From Rugamonas violacea (GTDB taxonomy: Bacteria > Pseudomonadota > Gammaproteobacteria > Burkholderiales > Burkholderiaceae_D): a DNA stretch of 45,777 nucleotides. The number at the start of each line of letters is the position of its first letter. Position 1 is the first letter of the stretch. The DNA lies in NCBI RefSeq assembly GCF_016461825.1, contig NZ_JAEMNU010000031.1, forward strand, positions 32,917-78,693. Reading direction: 5' to 3'. A program made the position numbers and the translations under genes. Shown here in pieces: positions 44,090 through 45,777 of the stretch. The notes beneath the pieces are model-generated. The model was not told the DNA's origin. It did no database searches and saw only the letters and a program-made list of their open reading frames with translations.

Positions 44090-45777
44090 TCAACCCTGTT
44101 TCTGCGCCGCCACCCAACCCTTGATGCGCGTTTCCAACACATCCATCGGCAAGGCGCCGGCGCCCAGCACCTGGTCGTGGAAGGCGCGGATGTCGAACTT
44201 GCCGCCCAGCTCGGTCTTGGCGTAGTCGCGCAGGGCGATGATCTTCAGCTGGCCGATCTTGTAGCCCAGCGCCTGGCCGGGCCAGACGATGTAGCGGTCG
44301 GTCTCGCTCTGCACCTCGATCTCGTCGGTGCCGGAGTGGGCGTGGAAGTAGTCGACCACCTGCTGCCGGCTCCACTTCTTATAGTGCAGGCCGGTGTCGA
44401 CCACCAGGCGGATGGCGCGCAACATCTCGTCCTGCAGGTGGCCGTAGTAACTATATGGGTCGCTGTAGAAGCCCAGCTCCTCGCCCAGCCGCTCGGCGTA
44501 CAACGCCCAGCCCTCGGTGTAGGAGGTGTAATAGGCTTGCTGGCGGAACGAGGGCAAGGCCTCGACCTCCTGCGCGATGGCGATCTGCATGTGGTGGCCC
44601 GGCACGCCCTCGTGCAGCGCGGTGGTCTCGACGCCGATGGTCGAGCGCTTGGCGAAATCGCCGGTGTTGACCATCACCCGGCCCGGCCGGCTGCCGTCCG
44701 GCGCGCCCTGGTTGTAGGCGGCGCTGGAGGCCTCCTTCTCGGCGAACTCCTCGACCTGGACGATCTTGACCTTGCCTTTGGGCAGGATGCCGAACTGTTC
44801 GGGCAGCTTGGCGTACATCTGCTCGGTGTACTTGCCGTACAGGTCGACCAGCTCCTGGCGCGACTTCGGATGCAGCGCCGGATTGGCCGCCAGCGAGGCG
44901 TTGAAGCTTTTCAGGTCGGTGAAACCGAGCTGTTGCGCCACGCCCAGCATTTGCCCCTCGATGCGCGCCACTTCGGCCAGGCCCAGTTGGTGGATCTGCT
45001 CGGGCGTCTGCTCGGTGGTGGTCGAGCTCTTGGCGCGGTAGCTGTAGCGCGCCGCGCCGTCCGGCAGCGACCACAGGCCGACATCGCGGCGGCCGTGCGG
45101 CTGGTACTCGGTCTTGACGAAGCGGGCGAACTGTTTATAGGTCGGCACCACCTCCTTGCTGATCGCCGCCAGGATGGCGCCGCGCAGACGGGCCTGCTCG
45201 GCGGCCGGGATGCCGGCCGGGAAGCGCTTGAGCGGCTCGGCGAACGGCGAGTCGGCCGGCTTCATCGCCGCCAGGTCCTCGCACTGGCGCACGATCTTGG
45301 GGATCAGGAACTGCGGCGGCATCAGGCGGTCGCGCACACCCTTGCGCATTTGCAGCGTGGTCTCCTTGAAGGCGCGCGGCAACTGGTGCAGGCGGGCCAG
45401 ATAGTCCTCGTAGTCCTTGACGCTGTCGAAGCTGAGCGCGGCCACCAGTTGCGGCGCGTCGATGTGGATGCCGGAGTTCTGCAGCACCGGCATTTCCCAC
45501 TCCTTGAAGCGGGCGCCCTCCAGATTGAGCCGCAGATTGCGCAACATCAGCGCCAGGTTCAGCTGCTCCTGCTCGGAGAAGCCGCTGCCGTCGATCGCCT
45601 CGAAGCGCTTGAGGAAGTCGGCGCCGGCCTTCAGGTCGGCGTCGATGGCCCGCTGCGAGAAGTCGGACAGGCGGTCGTTGTAGCGCTTGTCGCCGAGAAT
45701 GGAGGCCCACTCCGGGCTGTTGCGCATGGTGTATTCCCATTGCTCCTTGAGCAGGTCGGACAGCGCCGCGGGGGGGG
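44090..45777 (-). CDS. DUF885 family protein, N-terminus cut by the window edge
   Basis: At least 545 residues of a DUF885 protein are present. The frame stays open past the internal Met at 45727 to the window edge, reading LLKEQWEYT just upstream, which is family-like, so the true start lies outside. The hallmark is HEGVPGHHMQ, a zinc-metallopeptidase-like H-E-x3-G-H-H motif, with the downstream YTSYTEGWALYAERLGEELG helix supplying a further Glu. Members are predicted peptidases, often exported; a signal peptide would be in the missing part. It has its own terminator and appears unrelated to the glycan locus. Confidence 0.92.
   Translation of the reverse strand, partial: PPAALSDLLKEQWEYTMRNSPEWASILGDKRYNDRLSDFSQRAIDADLKAGADFLKRFEAIDGSGFSEQEQLNLALMLRNLRLNLEGARFKEWEMPVLQNSGIHIDAPQLVAALSFDSVKDYEDYLARLHQLPRAFKETTLQMRKGVRDRLMPPQFLIPKIVRQCEDLAAMKPADSPFAEPLKRFPAGIPAAEQARLRGAILAAISKEVVPTYKQFARFVKTEYQPHGRRDVGLWSLPDGAARYSYRAKSSTTTEQTPEQIHQLGLAEVARIEGQMLGVAQQLGFTDLKSFNASLAANPALHPKSRQELVDLYGKYTEQMYAKLPEQFGILPKGKVKIVQVEEFAEKEASSAAYNQGAPDGSRPGRVMVNTGDFAKRSTIGVETTALHEGVPGHHMQIAIAQEVEALPSFRQQAYYTSYTEGWALYAERLGEELGFYSDPYSYYGHLQDEMLRAIRLVVDTGLHYKKWSRQQVVDYFHAHSGTDEIEVQSETDRYIVWPGQALGYKIGQLKIIALRDYAKTELGGKFDIRAFHDQVLGAGALPMDVLETRIKGWVAAQKQG

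Overview
The window comes from a high-GC, Gram-negative bacterium. The GC-rich codon use, the FolE and NudC sequences and the type I secretion parts suggest a betaproteobacterium, most likely the Massilia/Duganella group of Oxalobacteraceae. That placement is inference; there is no rRNA gene in the window to settle it.

Layout. (1) 76-3046, minus strand: housekeeping genes for a thioredoxin-like protein, GTP cyclohydrolase I (folE) and NADH pyrophosphatase (nudC). (2) 3223-13068, plus: a 3,281-residue protein made almost entirely of about 370 copies of an octapeptide, L-[ST]-[ST]-x-Q-[ILV]-x-A, ending in a calcium-binding, type I secretion-like C-terminus. (3) 13330-30542, plus: a glycan block. 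It holds two multidomain TPR-GT41 (SPINDLY/O-GlcNAc-transferase-like) glycosyltransferases fused to further transferase domains, a GT2 enzyme, a three-gene dTDP-3-acetamido-3,6-dideoxyhexose set, a CDP-3,6-dideoxyhexose set (rfbF, rfbG, rfbH, an epimerase/reductase) with a split transketolase, and a GT2-acetyltransferase fusion. (4) 30607-31249, minus: a HigB/HigA-type toxin-antitoxin pair. (5) 31580-36189, minus: a sugar O-methyltransferase, a HlyD-type adaptor and an ABC exporter with a degenerate C39 domain. (6) 36438-43100, minus: a second giant protein (2,220 residues) of the same octapeptide family. (7) 44090-45777, minus: a DUF885 protein cut by the window edge. Hairpin terminators lie at 31506, 36351 and 43973.

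How the genes may work together (inference): two giant Ser/Thr-rich repeat proteins, an exporter and a set of cytoplasmic OGT-like transferases with dedicated sugar-nucleotide pathways are packed into about 40 kb. The simplest model is a secreted surface protein whose Ser/Thr arrays are glycosylated in the cytoplasm with unusual deoxy sugars, trimmed by acetyl and methyl groups, and exported by the type I system. An outer-membrane TolC-like partner and RmlA/RmlB are not in the window.

The repeat proteins have a nested architecture that can be read directly. Octads carrying an acidic variant (E-T-A-D type) recur every 10 or 7 octads. This gives a 17-octad (408 bp) super-period in the first protein and a 27-octad (651-654 bp) super-period, nine units long, in the second. 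I do not recognise a described family with this organisation.
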